DNA of 64,000 nt from Haliscomenobacter sp. (GCF_016718685.1 NZ_JADKCX010000003.1:62001-126000), one strand, 5' to 3'. Positions 34,530 through 44,985 are shown, numbered from the stretch's first letter. The notes: generated by a model from the letters alone, not told the origin. Program-made: numbers and translations.

Positions 34530-35255
34530 TTAAGAAAGAATCTCCTGCAAAATCTGATGCGAATGAATCTCCGGCAAGTGTTCCAAATGTAGTCGATAAT
34601 AATCCAATAACTTATTCAATAGTTGCCGGCGTTGGCCATTGGCCAGTCGCAGGTTGTGGCAATCCGCATAATTTGTTTGCAGCAGCGCGTAGAATGCTTT
34701 GCTGAGTTCAAAGTCCAGACAATACCCGGCGCTGGGCAATGTATCGGCAAACACACCCTCCTGCAGGTCAAAAACGGGGGTATCTACACTTAAGTCCCCG
34801 CCAGGCATAAAGCCCAAAAAACCACTCATTTCTACCAAAAAATGCAAATGGGCATTGGCAACCGGGTATTGGGTTTGATCCAGAAACAAAAAGGTATTGT
34901 ACAAAAAGGCGAACAACGCCGGATGCGCTTCTGCTTCCCGAATCGTTTTGCGTGCAACCTCCGTGATAAAGGTGCCCACTGCACTTTTGCGTACATCAAA
35001 AGGGATGGCGCGGTACACAAAAGCGGACTTGATTTCCTTGATGCGATTGAGGCCACGGTCTTCACGTACGCCAGCGACCAGATCGACCAGGGTCATGACC
35101 TGGAAGATGCTGGCATTTTGTTTGGATTTTTGGCTCCGCACCCCATTGACAAAGTAGCTTTGCAACCCTTTTGCCTCGGTATAGATGTCTACAATCAGAC
35201 TGCTTTCGGAATATTTAAAGGCTCGGAAAACGATACCACGGGTTTCGATCAGCAT
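34530..35255 (-). CDS. recO: DNA repair protein RecO
   Basis: The 241 residues begin MLIETRGIVFRAFKYSESSL, the OB-fold start of RecO. HFLVEMSGFLGFMPGG follows in the helical domain, then a C-terminal region ending in LNKLLDYYRLHLEHLPEIHS. RecO promotes RecA loading and annealing of SSB-coated DNA with RecR. No zinc-finger Cys cluster is visible, as in many Bacteroidota RecO proteins. The gene converges on the two-component pair. Confidence 0.9.
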   Translation of the reverse strand: MLIETRGIVFRAFKYSESSLIVDIYTEAKGLQSYFVNGVRSQKSKQNASIFQVMTLVDLVAGVREDRGLNRIKEIKSAFVYRAIPFDVRKSAVGTFITEVARKTIREAEAHPALFAFLYNTFLFLDQTQYPVANAHLHFLVEMSGFLGFMPGGDLSVDTPVFDLQEGVFADTLPSAGYCLDFELSKAFYALLQTNYADCHNLRLANGQRRQLLNKLLDYYRLHLEHLPEIHSHQILQEILS

Positions 35256-35344
35256 TCGGCGACGTATTTTGCACGCTTAAAAACACCACTTTATCGGCAA
35301 ATGTTAAAGTTTATCTAAAGTTTCAAGAAAGTTATCGATTTCTA

Positions 35345-35377
35345 CTTGACTCTGCCATCCTTTTAGAGATAATTTTG
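35345..35377 (+). promoter_or_regulatory. Candidate Bacteroidota promoter for the secreted-protein gene
   Basis: TAATTTTG at 35370-35377 is a perfect TAnnTTTG element, and CTTG at 35345-35348 lies 21 bases before it at the -33 position. The start codon is 55 bases downstream. Confidence 0.5.
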
Positions 35378-35432
35378 TCCTTGCTAGGAAAAATAATTCA
35401 ATTTTTTCTACCCGACTTTAAAACCTATTGTC

Positions 35433-36176
35433 ATGAAAACCCTGTTCTCTGCTCTGCTGTTTGTTTGTTTCCTGAACGCCTCCTTTGCAGGCGTACTTTC
35501 TGTTGAACAACTGCGCAACACTTTAATCACCAATACCTGGCGTGAGACCGATACAAAGGAATGGACCGGATTTGGCCTAATGATGGAATTTCACGACAAT
35601 AGCGTGGCCACCGTCATTAGCAATACCCATGCCGAGTGGCCTGCAATGGCTCGCTACAACTGGAGCGTTGACCTCCAACGTGAAAACCCCGTTATTACCT
35701 TTCGGGATTATTCAGGGCTTAGCTACCGCTACACTGCCGTGCAAACCCCAAGAGGTTTGGATCTCTTGCCTTTTGATGCTGAAATGCGCCCGGTCATCCA
35801 TTTGAGCTACGGCAATCGGGTGACCACCGCACAATGGAGCAAAACCCAACAAACCTTATTTGGTGCCTGGGAAAACACGGTAGCAGCTACCAACGCTGAC
35901 AGCCAAATCCCCCAGCTTCGCTTCAATAGTGACGGTACCTATGCTTTTTTAATCGGGCTGAGCAATAAAGCTGCGATGGAAAGAGAAACGGGTCGCTGGA
36001 TGTTGTCTAAATGTAGTGACTTCATCATTTTGATGCCTCACGACAGCGACACCCTGGAATATGCCAAAATTCGCCTCATCAGCGCCGATGAAATGGTGGT
36101 AGAACAGCTGGTGGTCACCAAAGGCAGCCTAGTGGTGAATCAGGAGATCAAAAATATGTTTTTTAATAAGCTGTAA
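35433..36176 (+). CDS. Secreted hypothetical protein
   Basis: The 247 residues have a clean signal peptide (MKTLFSALLFVCFLNASFAG). The mature protein looks like two related beta-rich halves: NTLITNTWRETDTKEWTGFG with MEFHDNSVATV, and QQTLFGAWENTVAATNADSQ with LRFNSDGTYAFLI. The W-containing opening and GTY/GRW features recall lipocalin-like Bacteroidota proteins, but I do not recognise a named family. It has its own promoter candidate and is followed immediately by a type C repeat. Confidence 0.7.
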   Translation: MKTLFSALLFVCFLNASFAGVLSVEQLRNTLITNTWRETDTKEWTGFGLMMEFHDNSVATVISNTHAEWPAMARYNWSVDLQRENPVITFRDYSGLSYRYTAVQTPRGLDLLPFDAEMRPVIHLSYGNRVTTAQWSKTQQTLFGAWENTVAATNADSQIPQLRFNSDGTYAFLIGLSNKAAMERETGRWMLSKCSDFIILMPHDSDTLEYAKIRLISADEMVVEQLVVTKGSLVVNQEIKNMFFNKL

Positions 36177-36179
36177 TTA

Positions 36180-36305
36180 GTTAGAAAGTTTGAGGTTGAA
36201 GAGTTGGAAAGGGTTCGAACGGTTGTACTTACTTTCAACTCTTCAACCCTAATCTTTTCAACTCTTCAACCCTAAACTTTTCAACTCTTCAACCCTAAAC
36301 ACTTC
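36180..36305. repeat. 3'-end inverted tandem-repeat element, type C
   Basis: The left arm is GTTAGAAAGTTTGAGGTTGAAGAGTTGG-like and includes a stray GGGTTCGAACG. The right arm has three nearly perfect tandem copies of CTTTTCAACTCTTCAACCCTAAA (22-23 bases each). It lies between the secreted-protein stop (36174-36176) and the convergent reconstructed stop at 36311. Confidence 0.75.
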
Positions 36306-36310
36306 AACTC

Positions 36311-39300
36311 CTAAAAGTCCAACCCAAACGACAAATACAACTTTGGCTTCTGTATTCTTTGGGTTTCAATTCCCCAGGCATAATCCGCCCGGATGAAATA
36401 GCCAAAAAGGGTCGTTCTGCCCCGAAGCCATAGCCTGCCACCAGTGGATCCCGGAAATAATTGACCGTAGTGGTAATAAAAGGTCCATCCGGAAACTTGG
36501 TCGTATTCAGTGGGTTGTCATCGCGATAAGGCGTTTTTCCTTCCCATGCTGTACCAATGTCAAAGAAGCCCAATACCTGGAAATTTTTAAATAACGGCGA
36601 TTGAATCCGGCGAGAAAAATAGCGGAAAAGCGGAATGCGCAATTCTGTATTGACCAAAGCAAAAGAGCTGCCGTTGCGAATGTTGATGGGGAATCCCCGC
36701 AAATTTGCCGCCAGGGTTTGGAAAGCAAAATTACCGCTAGGCACAGGAATATCGTTGTTCTGCTGCGGGAAAAGCCAATTGTCCATTCCCCCCAGAAAAT
36801 AAAGGATGCGCTCAGAACCGAAAGAAGTTGCTGCAGAAAACGTCCCGCCAAGATGGAATGCCGCAAAATGCGCTGATAATGCCGGAAATCAGCGGCTAAA
36901 ACCGTCATGAAACCTTTGTTGAAATTGATGTCAAAATTGGCCTCGTCACCTACCGAAAATTTCTTTTGCATCTCAACAAAAGCCCGATAACGGGTACCCG
37001 TACGCAAATTCATGGCGATGTCAACCGTGTTGTCAAACACATATTCCAGGCGTAAGCCCAGGCGCTGACTCGTTTGGTCGGGGACATTGTAAGTGGCCCG
37101 ATCGGTGGCCAGTTGAACCATGCGATCCCGGCGCAAGGTCGTGGTAGCACGGATGCTGCGGAAGACATCGAGTGGATACTTCACCCCGTATTGTCCGAGT
37201 AAGATGTTGTATTCACGGCGGCGCGGCACCAGCGTTGGACTGTCGTCATTAAATCGGGTATTGCGCATGTAGACCGCGTAAGTTTGATCCAGGCGGTGCT
37301 TTTTGTTTTGGAAGGTGACGAAATATTCGGCACCATTAAAAGTGGTCGGAATGCGGATGCCTCCTTCAAACTCGTAGTCCTCAAAGAGGTCTTTTACGTT
37401 GGCTTTGAGTAAAATTCCTGGTGGAGGTGGTTGAAAACCATCGGGATTAGCCGCTGTGCTTTCCATGCCTTCAAACAGCAGTGAATTGTCCATTTGTGAG
37501 GTCACAAAATCCGAACGGAACTGCAAGCGGTAAGGAATGGCCCGCGTTGGATTGAGGATGTACAGTTTGCGGTTGGTGGCCATCTGCAACGGGAAGCTCA
37601 ATCCATTGACAGGGGCAAGTGTTTCGCTGGGCCTTGCCGGGGTAGGAGCCACTGCTATTGCGGGCTTGGTTTCTTCCGCGGGTTTTTCGATCAGCAGTGT
37701 TGCTGATTTGGGATTGTCAAATTCGCTTTGGAACAAATAGGGTTCTTCTTTGACCTGAACTACCGGAGTCGTATCTTTTTTAGGCTGAGGCGGAAGTGGC
37801 AACAATTCGCTCACTTCATACACTTTGGCATTTACCGCTGGAGGAGTATTGGGCGTCCGGTTGTTCTGTAGGGGCATCCCCGACACTTTCGAGGTATCTT
37901 TTACATAAATCAACTGCTCGATTTGTTTTTCACGCCCCCGAAAGAAAGTTGTAGCAGGATCACTAGAGTTGCTTGGACTCAGTCGATTGATGTAAAAAGA
38001 GCGGCGCCCCAAGGCTCCATAAGTTTCAACCAGTTTGCCGCTCAATGGCGCGCTGTGTTGCTGGCTCAGGTGATAAGGCAAATTGGTTTCTACGTGCGTA
38101 ACGGCGCGTTCCCGAATTACGGGTCGAACCTGTACAGAGTCAATTTGGGTAGAATCCAGTTTGGCAATGGAAGAATCCATTGGCCAGACCAATTCGGCTC
38201 CGTCCTTCATAAAAATATGCTGCTGGTATTCCCGGATGTAATCTTCCAAAAAGCCCGACTCGCGGTTGTAAATCCCGTGACGGTCGCTGAGGTAAGAAAA
38301 ATAAGTACTGTCTACACCCATCGGATAACGCTCACTGGCCAGCGGGGTATTGGTTACGCGTACCAATTCCCGAATCTCTCCTTTGAGGTCATAATAAAAG
38401 ACATCCAATGAACCAACGGGTAAAATGCTGTCCGGCTTGATCGGGCGAAGAAAAATATCGGGTCGATTGGAGGTAAACAAGATCCCCTTGCGGTTGCGCA
38501 CATTGACCACTGTGGCATCCAGATCGTCGTAGATATCCGCCGTAATGCGTTGGCTTTGACGGGTACGTGGAGTATAAATAAAGATATCGGATTGTCCGCT
38601 GACTTCGGCAGAGAACACCAAACTGAAATTGTCTACGTAGTCAAGGCTGTACACCCTTTGGTACTGCTCAGAAAGCAACTCAGTGGTCATTTTCTTTTTA
38701 AACACATCGTAGGTCGCCAATCTGAGGTTGTCGCGGCGCTCGTATAACAGAGTCAATTGTTGCCCAGTTGGGCTCCAGGCTACGAGGGGGTACGTAAAGT
38801 CGGTCGCCTGCAAGGCATTCCGGTAACCCTCCCGAAAGATTTTGGTCTTTTTTTTCTGCTGCAAATCGTACAAATAGACCGAAGTACGCCCCAGGTCATT
38901 GAGTACATACACTACTTTATTGCCATCAGGACTGAGTTTGAGTTGGGTGAGCGGGAGTTGTTCTTTGCGTTTTTTGAGGGTAACCGTTTGGGTGGATTGG
39001 GGGATTTGCCGGCCTTTGATGTCGCTTTCGTAACGGCTGCGGTAAAACTGTTCCCATTCTTGCACCACCGATTGAAAGGACTGGTCCATGACGTACAAAA
39101 ATCCACTTTCTACACTGCGGTTGATGCGAGTGAGGTACAAGAGGTTGGAGACCGCCGGGCGACCGTATTTTTCGCTGATGAAATACCACATGGATTGACC
39201 TGCCAAACGGGGGAAATCATCGGCAAAACGTTCAAAACGTTTGTAGCGCCGACTGAGCAGGATGTTGCGCAATTCGTTGTCGCGCTCCACATTCCAGGTT

Positions 39301-39854
39301 TGTCCGGCGTAGGCCACCAAGCCTTCTTTGAACCAGTTGGGCAAATTGAGCATCACCGCGTTTTGTACAATCTCCTGGATGTTTGCGCCAAAAAGCATGG
39401 TATTCAGGTATACTGCGGCGATGCCTTCGCGTACTTGTTCGCGCAGGTGCTGGTGATTGCCATCAAAATAAACGAAGATGGTGGTACCGGATACCTTGGT
39501 TTGGTTGTTGCTGCTGACGAACAGATCTTCCGAACCAATATTGCTCTGCTTCACATCGGTGGCATCGGCATACACGATGATTTGCAATTTCTCGTTCATG
39601 CGGTGCTCCAGCAAGGCCTGGATTTCGTCAAAATCGTACTCCGCCATCTGCACCACTTTATGTGCTGCACTGCGCGATTTACCATAATAATAAACAAAGA
39701 AATTGTCGCTTTCGTATTGCGACCATTCATCAAAGTCTTTATGGTACTGAACTCGATTTTTTCCAAATTTCACTTGGTTGCTGCTCTGAGCAATAGCTTC
39801 TGCACTGCACAAGCATATTCCAATGAGAAACAAGAGGTAAAGACGTCCTGTCAT
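36311..39854 (-). CDS. Large surface protein: peptidase-MA-like, PD40 propeller and outer-membrane barrel; two frameshifts
   Basis: The product has a signal peptide (YLLFLIGICLCSAEAIAQ) and an N-terminal domain with LNLPNWFKEGLVAYAGQTWN, like peptidase MA proteins but without an evident HExxH. A TolB-like PD40 propeller (residues about 290-560; KLSPDGNKVVYVLND, YSLDYVDNFSLVFSAEVSGQ) and a long linker follow, then a C-terminal beta-barrel with FDIGTAWEG and FIRADYAWGIE. One base is missing at the AAAA run 36837-36840 and one at the CCCC run 36420-36423. Correcting both gives about 1,181 residues ending KPKLYLSFGLDF. Without correction the frame stops at 36507. The barrel likely sits in the outer membrane; a role in protein or cell-surface processing is inferred. 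Confidence 0.75.
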
Positions 39855-40012
39855 ACTGGTTTTTTTTCTCTAATTAGGACAGATTATCGTTATGAAGTGT
39901 TCAATTTGTGCACCAAAAATCAAGCTCTAAAAATTATTCTCCACAATTCTCCATAACATACCTCTCAAATTAGCCATTTTTGTGGAATTGTACAATCAAA
40001 ACGCAAAAAAGC

Positions 40013-40657
40013 ATGGCAAATGTTCTCCAGCTTACGTTCAATCCTTTTCAGGAGAACACTTATCTGGTCTATGATGATACGAAGGAATGTCTGGTTTTAG
40101 ATCCCGGCTGTTTGTTTCCGGATGAAAAAGCCGAACTACAGGAAGCAATCAACCACCTGGGTTTGCGCCCGGTGCGCCTGATCAATACGCATTGTCACAT
40201 CGACCACATTCTGGGCAATCGCTTCATCGCCGATACTTATGGTTTGGTCTTGGAAGCCCACCAAGGGGAGCAAGTGGTGCTGGAAAGTGGGGTGCAGGTG
40301 GCGTCAATGTACCAAATACCGTACCCCGAACCTTCTCCCGCCATCGGCAAATTCATCAATGCCGGCGATGTGATCCAATTTGGCGAAACGAGCCTGAAGG
40401 CGATCTTCACTCCGGGCCATTCTCCAGCCAGCCTTTCTTTTTATTGTGAAAAAGACCGCTTCCTCATCGCGGGAGATGTGTTGTTCAAAAACAGCATTGG
40501 TCGATACGACCTGCCCGGTGGCAATTTCAATACCTTGATGAAAAGCATCCGCGAAAAGCTGATGATTTTGCCCGACGAAGTGAAGGTGTATTCCGGGCAT
40601 GGGCCAGCCACGACCATCGGTGAGGAACGGAGAAATAATCCTTTTTTGGTGGAGTAA
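40013..40657 (+). CDS. Metallo-beta-lactamase-fold hydrolase (glyoxalase II-like)
   Basis: The start at 40013 (MANVLQLTFNPFQENTYLVY) is preferred to an in-frame Met 11 codons upstream, because it begins the first beta strand directly. The 214 residues carry the zinc motif INTHCHIDHILGNRFIADTY, then FTPGHSPASLSFYCEKDRFL, AGDVLFKNSIGRYDLPGG and a last ligand in KVYSGHGPATTIGEE. Small proteins of this group hydrolyse thioesters or related bonds in the cytoplasm. The exact substrate is not inferable. Twenty bases upstream of the GH116 gene. Confidence 0.9.
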   Translation: MANVLQLTFNPFQENTYLVYDDTKECLVLDPGCLFPDEKAELQEAINHLGLRPVRLINTHCHIDHILGNRFIADTYGLVLEAHQGEQVVLESGVQVASMYQIPYPEPSPAIGKFINAGDVIQFGETSLKAIFTPGHSPASLSFYCEKDRFLIAGDVLFKNSIGRYDLPGGNFNTLMKSIREKLMILPDEVKVYSGHGPATTIGEERRNNPFLVE

Positions 40658-40676
40658 AGCCATAAACCAAAGCAAC

Positions 40677-43250
40677 ATGCATCAGTCCTTTCACCTTTTT
40701 GCACTTTTACTGTTCGCAACGGCAATCCAGGCCCAAACCTCCTGGCCAGTGCTCAAACACTACGACCAGGATCATCTCTTGAACATTGCCCTTCCTTTGG
40801 GTGGGATTGGCACGGGAACCGTATCTTTGGGTGGGCGCGGGGAATTGCGTGACTGGGAGATTATGAACAAACCCGGCAAAAAATTCAGCACCATTACGGA
40901 TGGCAATCAGGCACCATTTTTTGCAGTATACGTCAAGCCAACCGGGAAACCCGCCCAAAGCAAAGCGCTCCTTGGGCCTTTCCATCCCAGCGAATACCAG
41001 CATTATGAGGGCCGCCCAGTTAATCACCACGGCATGCCCCGCTTTTCAGCAGCTTCTTTTGATGCCGCCTATCCATTCGGACAAGTCAACCTCAGCGATG
41101 ATGTTTTGCCCATTTCTGTAAAAATAAAAGGGTTTAACCCGCTGATTCCAGGTGATGTGGCGGCGAGTAGTATTCCTCTGGCCATCCTCAAATACGAAGT
41201 AACGAACAACACCGATGCCCCCTTGGACGTAGCCATATGTGGCACCATGCGGAATTTCATCGGTATCGATGGCAGCAAACAAAGCAAAAACTGGAAAGGG
41301 GATCTGGTGTACCTCGGTGCCAAAAACAACCAAAATGAATACCGGGAAAGTTCGGCTTTAAAAGGAATATTCATGTCCAGCCAGGGTGTGGACAATCAGG
41401 ATCCCGCTTGGGGGACTATTGCGCTGAGTACGGCAGAGCGCGAATTGGTCAGCTTTCGCCGATCGTCCACACCCAATGATTGGGAAAACTCAATTCTTGA
41501 TTTTTGGGATGATTTTAGTGCCGATGGGGTACTGAGCGACAAAGACAAACTGGTGGATGACAACCCCATGGCTTCTTTGGCGGTTAAAAAAACGATTCCG
41601 GCACGCAGCAGTCAAACCTTTACTTTTTACATCAGCTGGCATTTCCCCAATCGCCTCGACTGGAACAACGCCTGGTCTTTTGGCTATCGTGGCAAAATCA
41701 TTGGTAATCATTACACCACCGAGTACAAAGATGCCTGGGAAGTAATCGAAAAAGAATCCCCACGCCTGGCGAGTCTGGAGGCTCAAACCCTCAATTTTGT
41801 CCATACTTTTGTCAAAAGCGATCTGCCTGAGGTGGTCAAAGAAGCGGCCTTGTTCAATCTTTCTACCTTGCGTTCCCAAACCGTTTTTCGCCTTCCTTCG
41901 GGGCATTTGATGGGCTGGGAAGGGGTGATGAATGAAGCTGGATCCTGTTACGGCAACTGTACCCACGTGTGGAATTACGAAAATGCTACCGCCTTCCTTT
42001 TTGGAGACCTGGCCAAGTCTATGCGGGAAGTGGAGATGGTGTACGGCAGTAAGGACGACGGTAAGATGATGAACCGGGTAAGCCTGCCCCTGGAAAGCAA
42101 CCGTAACATCGACCATGTGGCTGCCGCCGACGGGCAAATGGGTTCAGTCATGCGCTTCTACCGCGAATGGAAACTGTCGGGCGACAATGAATGGCTGAAA
42201 AAACATTGGACCAGAGTCAAGGCCGCCATGTCGTATGCCTGGGTACCCGGGGGCTGGGATGCCAATCAGGATGGCGTGCAGGAAGGAAAGCAACACAATA
42301 CCATGGACGTCGATTATTACGGCCCCAATCCCCAAATGCAGTTCTGGTATTTTGGCGCACTCAAAGCCAGCGCTGCCATGGCCCGGGCCATGAACGACCC
42401 CGTTTTTGCCAAACAATGTGAACAGGTGTTGGCCAAAGGCAGCACATGGGTGGATGAAAACCTCTTCAATGGCGAATACTACGAGCATAAAATTACCGAC
42501 CCCAAAACCTTCCAGTTTCTCGACCGTAGCAACCCCACAACGGCAATTCCCAATTTTCAACTCGGCGAAGGCTGCTTACTGGATCAGGTGGTAGGGCAAT
42601 ACATGGCCCATGTTTGTGGCCTGGGTTATTTGGCCAAAAAAGAAAACATCCAAACGGCTTTACAAACCGTGATGAAATACAATTTTGTCCCCCGCTTCGA
42701 CAATGTGTTCAACAACATGCGTTCCTACGTGATGGACAAAGAATCGGGGCTGATCATGGCCAGCTGGCCCAAAGGCCGCCTCAAAGTGCCCTTTCCGTAC
42801 TTTGCAGAATCTATGTCGGGCTTTGAATATGCAGCGGCCATTGGCATGTTGTACGAAGGCCAAACCGAGGCGGGCCTACAATGCATCCAAAGCATCCGCG
42901 ATCGGTTTGACGGTGAAAAACGCAATCCTTTTGACGAACCCGAATGTGGCCACCATTACGCCCGGGCTATGGCTAGTTGGTCGGCAGTATTGGCCTTGAG
43001 TGGTTTTCAGTACTCCGGAGTAGAAAAATCAATGGCCTTCGGAGCTCAGGCAGGTGAATTTTTTTGGTCAAACGGCTACGCCTGGGGCAAGGTCAAGATT
43101 CAACAAAACGGCCAGCGCAGCAATGTAGAACTGATTGTGCAGCATGGTGAGTTGGAACTAAATTCATTCAGCCTGAAGGATCATCCAACTCAGGTATTTA
43201 AAAGAACAACGAAGCTCAAAGCTGGTGAAAACTTGCAGCTGACTTTGTAA
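40677..43250 (+). CDS. Family 116 glycoside hydrolase (GBA2-like beta-glucosidase), secreted
   Basis: The start at 40677 begins a signal peptide (MHQSFHLFALLLFATAIQAQ). The 857-residue protein has the GH116 N-terminal beta domain (IALPLGGIGTGTVSLGGRGE, the typical glucosylceramidase opening, then RDWEIMNKPG) and the (alpha/alpha)6 catalytic domain. Catalytic-domain parts include WEGVMNEAGSCYGNCTHVWN, GWDANQDGVQEGKQHNTMDV and SMSGFEYAAAIGMLYEG. Known members hydrolyse beta-glucosides or glucosylceramide. Export to the periplasm or outside suggests use of plant or microbial glycosides or sphingolipid-like glycans. The next gene starts 12 bases downstream and may be co-transcribed. Confidence 0.88.
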   Translation: MHQSFHLFALLLFATAIQAQTSWPVLKHYDQDHLLNIALPLGGIGTGTVSLGGRGELRDWEIMNKPGKKFSTITDGNQAPFFAVYVKPTGKPAQSKALLGPFHPSEYQHYEGRPVNHHGMPRFSAASFDAAYPFGQVNLSDDVLPISVKIKGFNPLIPGDVAASSIPLAILKYEVTNNTDAPLDVAICGTMRNFIGIDGSKQSKNWKGDLVYLGAKNNQNEYRESSALKGIFMSSQGVDNQDPAWGTIALSTAERELVSFRRSSTPNDWENSILDFWDDFSADGVLSDKDKLVDDNPMASLAVKKTIPARSSQTFTFYISWHFPNRLDWNNAWSFGYRGKIIGNHYTTEYKDAWEVIEKESPRLASLEAQTLNFVHTFVKSDLPEVVKEAALFNLSTLRSQTVFRLPSGHLMGWEGVMNEAGSCYGNCTHVWNYENATAFLFGDLAKSMREVEMVYGSKDDGKMMNRVSLPLESNRNIDHVAAADGQMGSVMRFYREWKLSGDNEWLKKHWTRVKAAMSYAWVPGGWDANQDGVQEGKQHNTMDVDYYGPNPQMQFWYFGALKASAAMARAMNDPVFAKQCEQVLAKGSTWVDENLFNGEYYEHKITDPKTFQFLDRSNPTTAIPNFQLGEGCLLDQVVGQYMAHVCGLGYLAKKENIQTALQTVMKYNFVPRFDNVFNNMRSYVMDKESGLIMASWPKGRLKVPFPYFAESMSGFEYAAAIGMLYEGQTEAGLQCIQSIRDRFDGEKRNPFDEPECGHHYARAMASWSAVLALSGFQYSGVEKSMAFGAQAGEFFWSNGYAWGKVKIQQNGQRSNVELIVQHGELELNSFSLKDHPTQVFKRTTKLKAGENLQLTL

Positions 43251-43262
43251 TGCCTGGCGCCT

Positions 43263-44225
43263 ATGCTCATACTCAACAACGAACAAATTTCCTCCTTGCT
43301 CAGCCTGGAGGAAATCACCGCTGCCGTCGAAGCCGCAATGGTGGCCTACGAAAACCAAACCAGCAGCGTACCCAAACGGATGCACCTCGACCATGGGGAG
43401 AATACCCTCTTGTGTATGCCCTCTTTTGGAGGTGGTTACTTTGCGACCAAGCTGGTTTCAGTCGTGCCCGGCAATAAAAACAAATCCCTGCCCGTAACCA
43501 ACGGAGCCCTGTTGCTCAACGATGCCGAAACTAGCCTGCCTCTGGCTTTGATGAACGCCGCCAAGTTGACCGCCTTACGCACGGGCGCACTGGGTGCGGT
43601 AGGTATCCGGTACATGACACCTGAAAACGTCGATTCTATCGGTTTGATTGGCACGGGAGTTCAAGGCCTACATCAGGCGATTTTTGCCTGTAGCGTGCGG
43701 CCCATTCAAACCATCTACAGCTTGTATCGGCAAGCAGAGGGATTCGAAAAATTGCGGCATTTTGTACAGCAACATTACCCGGCAGTAAAGGTGGTAGCCT
43801 GCAAAACGGCTGAAGAATTATTGGAAAAAACCGAGGTGCTAATTGCGGCAACCACCTCAGCTAGCCCCGTCTTGCCCAACGATGCTGCACTTTTGCGCGG
43901 CAAACACTTCATCAGCATTGGTTCTTACAAGCCCAATATGCAGGAGTTGCCCGCTGCGGTGTACCAATTGGCGGGTCAACTGGCCATCGACTCTGAATTT
44001 GCCCGGCACGAAACCGGGGACATCATCAATGCAGTAGAGCGGGGCTGGGTACTTGCCGAAAATGTGTACACCATCGGCAAACTCATCACTGGAGCACGGC
44101 AGATTGATGTACACCAGACCACGGCGTACAAATCGGCGGGCATGGCCTTGTATGACTTGTTTACGGCGCGGGCCTTGTATCAGAAAGCTGTGGAGACTGG
44201 TATTGGCGTGGAAGTAGCGTTGTGA
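43263..44225 (+). CDS. Ornithine cyclodeaminase/mu-crystallin family protein
   Basis: The 320 residues show MLILNNEQISSLLSLEEITA, PSFGGGYFATKLVSVVPGNK (substrate-site region), TALRTGALGAVGIRYM, and the NAD-binding IGLIGTGVQGLHQAI followed by a Rossmann fold. The end of the protein has INAVERGWVLAENVYTIGKL and TAYKSAGMALYDLFTA. Members are NAD(P)-dependent cyclodeaminases or imine/ketimine reductases acting on amino acids. Only the family can be called. A hairpin terminator follows the stop. Confidence 0.88.
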   Translation: MLILNNEQISSLLSLEEITAAVEAAMVAYENQTSSVPKRMHLDHGENTLLCMPSFGGGYFATKLVSVVPGNKNKSLPVTNGALLLNDAETSLPLALMNAAKLTALRTGALGAVGIRYMTPENVDSIGLIGTGVQGLHQAIFACSVRPIQTIYSLYRQAEGFEKLRHFVQQHYPAVKVVACKTAEELLEKTEVLIAATTSASPVLPNDAALLRGKHFISIGSYKPNMQELPAAVYQLAGQLAIDSEFARHETGDIINAVERGWVLAENVYTIGKLITGARQIDVHQTTAYKSAGMALYDLFTARALYQKAVETGIGVEVAL

Positions 44226-44232
44226 AATTTTT

Positions 44233-44277
44233 GTAAATGTTCTACACCCCGACGAAGTCGGGGCGCTAAACATTTAC
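44233..44277. terminator. Bidirectional hairpin terminator between convergent genes
   Basis: GTAAATGTT (44233-44241) pairs with AACATTTAC (44269-44277), enclosing CCCCGAC gaa GTCGGGG (44247-44263). It lies between the cyclodeaminase stop (44225) and the convergent GyrI-like stop (44306). Confidence 0.7.
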
Positions 44278-44305
44278 GAATTCTTTTGAGAAATGATCGA
44301 TCTTT

Positions 44306-44788
44306 CTATGCTGGATTCCTCCGCTTGATGGGTATCCAGATTTCTTCCTCTGAGCTTGGATCGTTGTTTTTGTACTTGGGACCCAGCAATTCAAAATGTT
44401 CGCGATGGTCCAGGGTGTATTCCGAATTGGGCAACCATTCATCAAAGATGAACTGAAAGGTTTTTTGAAAAGCGCTGGCTGGTCCTTGATGGAGAAAGAC
44501 CGCGTACAATCCCCCCGCCAAAATATGGGCTTCCATACCCTCCGGCACCACCTCAAAGCTGGATACTTCCACCGCCGCCCATTTTTGAAAGGTGGCATCG
44601 GTTTTGAAACTCGGAGGACTTTCAAAGATTTGCATGGAATACAAATCGATACCAATTTTGTGCAAAATGTCTTTTCGGTAGGGCATAAAGCTTCCCCATA
44701 GCTCAGCGGTAATGTCGTTTAAAAAGCTCATTTTTAGGCGCTTGCCGATGAGTTTTTTGGAGGGGAGGGTTTCTATTTTTGGGTACAT
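44306..44788 (-). CDS. GyrI-like small-molecule-binding protein
   Basis: The 160 residues match the GyrI-like/SHS2 fold: MYPKIETLPSKKLIGKRLKM, ELWGSFMPYRKDI, WAAVEVSSFEVVPEGMEAHI, LAGGLYAVFLHQGPASAFQK, and the ending YTLDHREHFELLGPKYKNND with EEIWIPIKR. The fold binds small hydrophobic ligands, either as a stand-alone protein or as the effector domain of AraC-type activators; no DNA-binding domain is present. Its upstream region has a perfect 16-bp inverted repeat, so it may be tightly regulated. Role unknown. Confidence 0.82.
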   Translation of the reverse strand: MYPKIETLPSKKLIGKRLKMSFLNDITAELWGSFMPYRKDILHKIGIDLYSMQIFESPPSFKTDATFQKWAAVEVSSFEVVPEGMEAHILAGGLYAVFLHQGPASAFQKTFQFIFDEWLPNSEYTLDHREHFELLGPKYKNNDPSSEEEIWIPIKRRNPA

Positions 44789-44830
44789 TCTTTAAGGTAT
44801 TGGATTCGATTTGTAGGGTTGAACCATCGG

Positions 44831-44897
44831 AGATAATTCCAAATATGAGGTTATATTTGGAATTATCTACCCAAAAAGGTACATAATTCCAAATATA
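44831..44897. promoter_or_regulatory. Perfect 16-bp inverted repeat plus a third half-site
   Basis: AGATAATTCCAAATAT (44831-44846) and ATATTTGGAATTATCT (44853-44868) are exact reverse complements around GAGGTT. A third copy, ATAATTCCAAATATA, is at 44883-44897. The array lies 43-109 bases upstream of the GyrI-like start and downstream of the FAAL terminator. It looks like a multi-site operator, though a solo mobile-element end cannot be excluded. Confidence 0.55.
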
Positions 44898-44950
44898 AAG
44901 CCTAATCGTCCAAAATCTCATTCCTTTTGACCAAGCCCTACACCACTAAA

Positions 44951-44985
44951 AAAAGCCCAATTAACGGTCCGCTAATTGGGCTTTT
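44951..44985 (-). terminator. Intrinsic terminator of the desaturase-FAAL operon
   Basis: On the minus strand TAATTGGGC forms the right arm against GCCCAATTA (stem including flanking A/T of 13 bp, loop of 9). A run of seven T follows. It lies 42 bases beyond the FAAL stop. Confidence 0.85.

Noticed and set aside
38757..39956. 399-codon open frame opposite the PD40 protein gene
   Set aside because: Shadow frame; the opposite strand shows signal peptide, propeller and barrel motifs.
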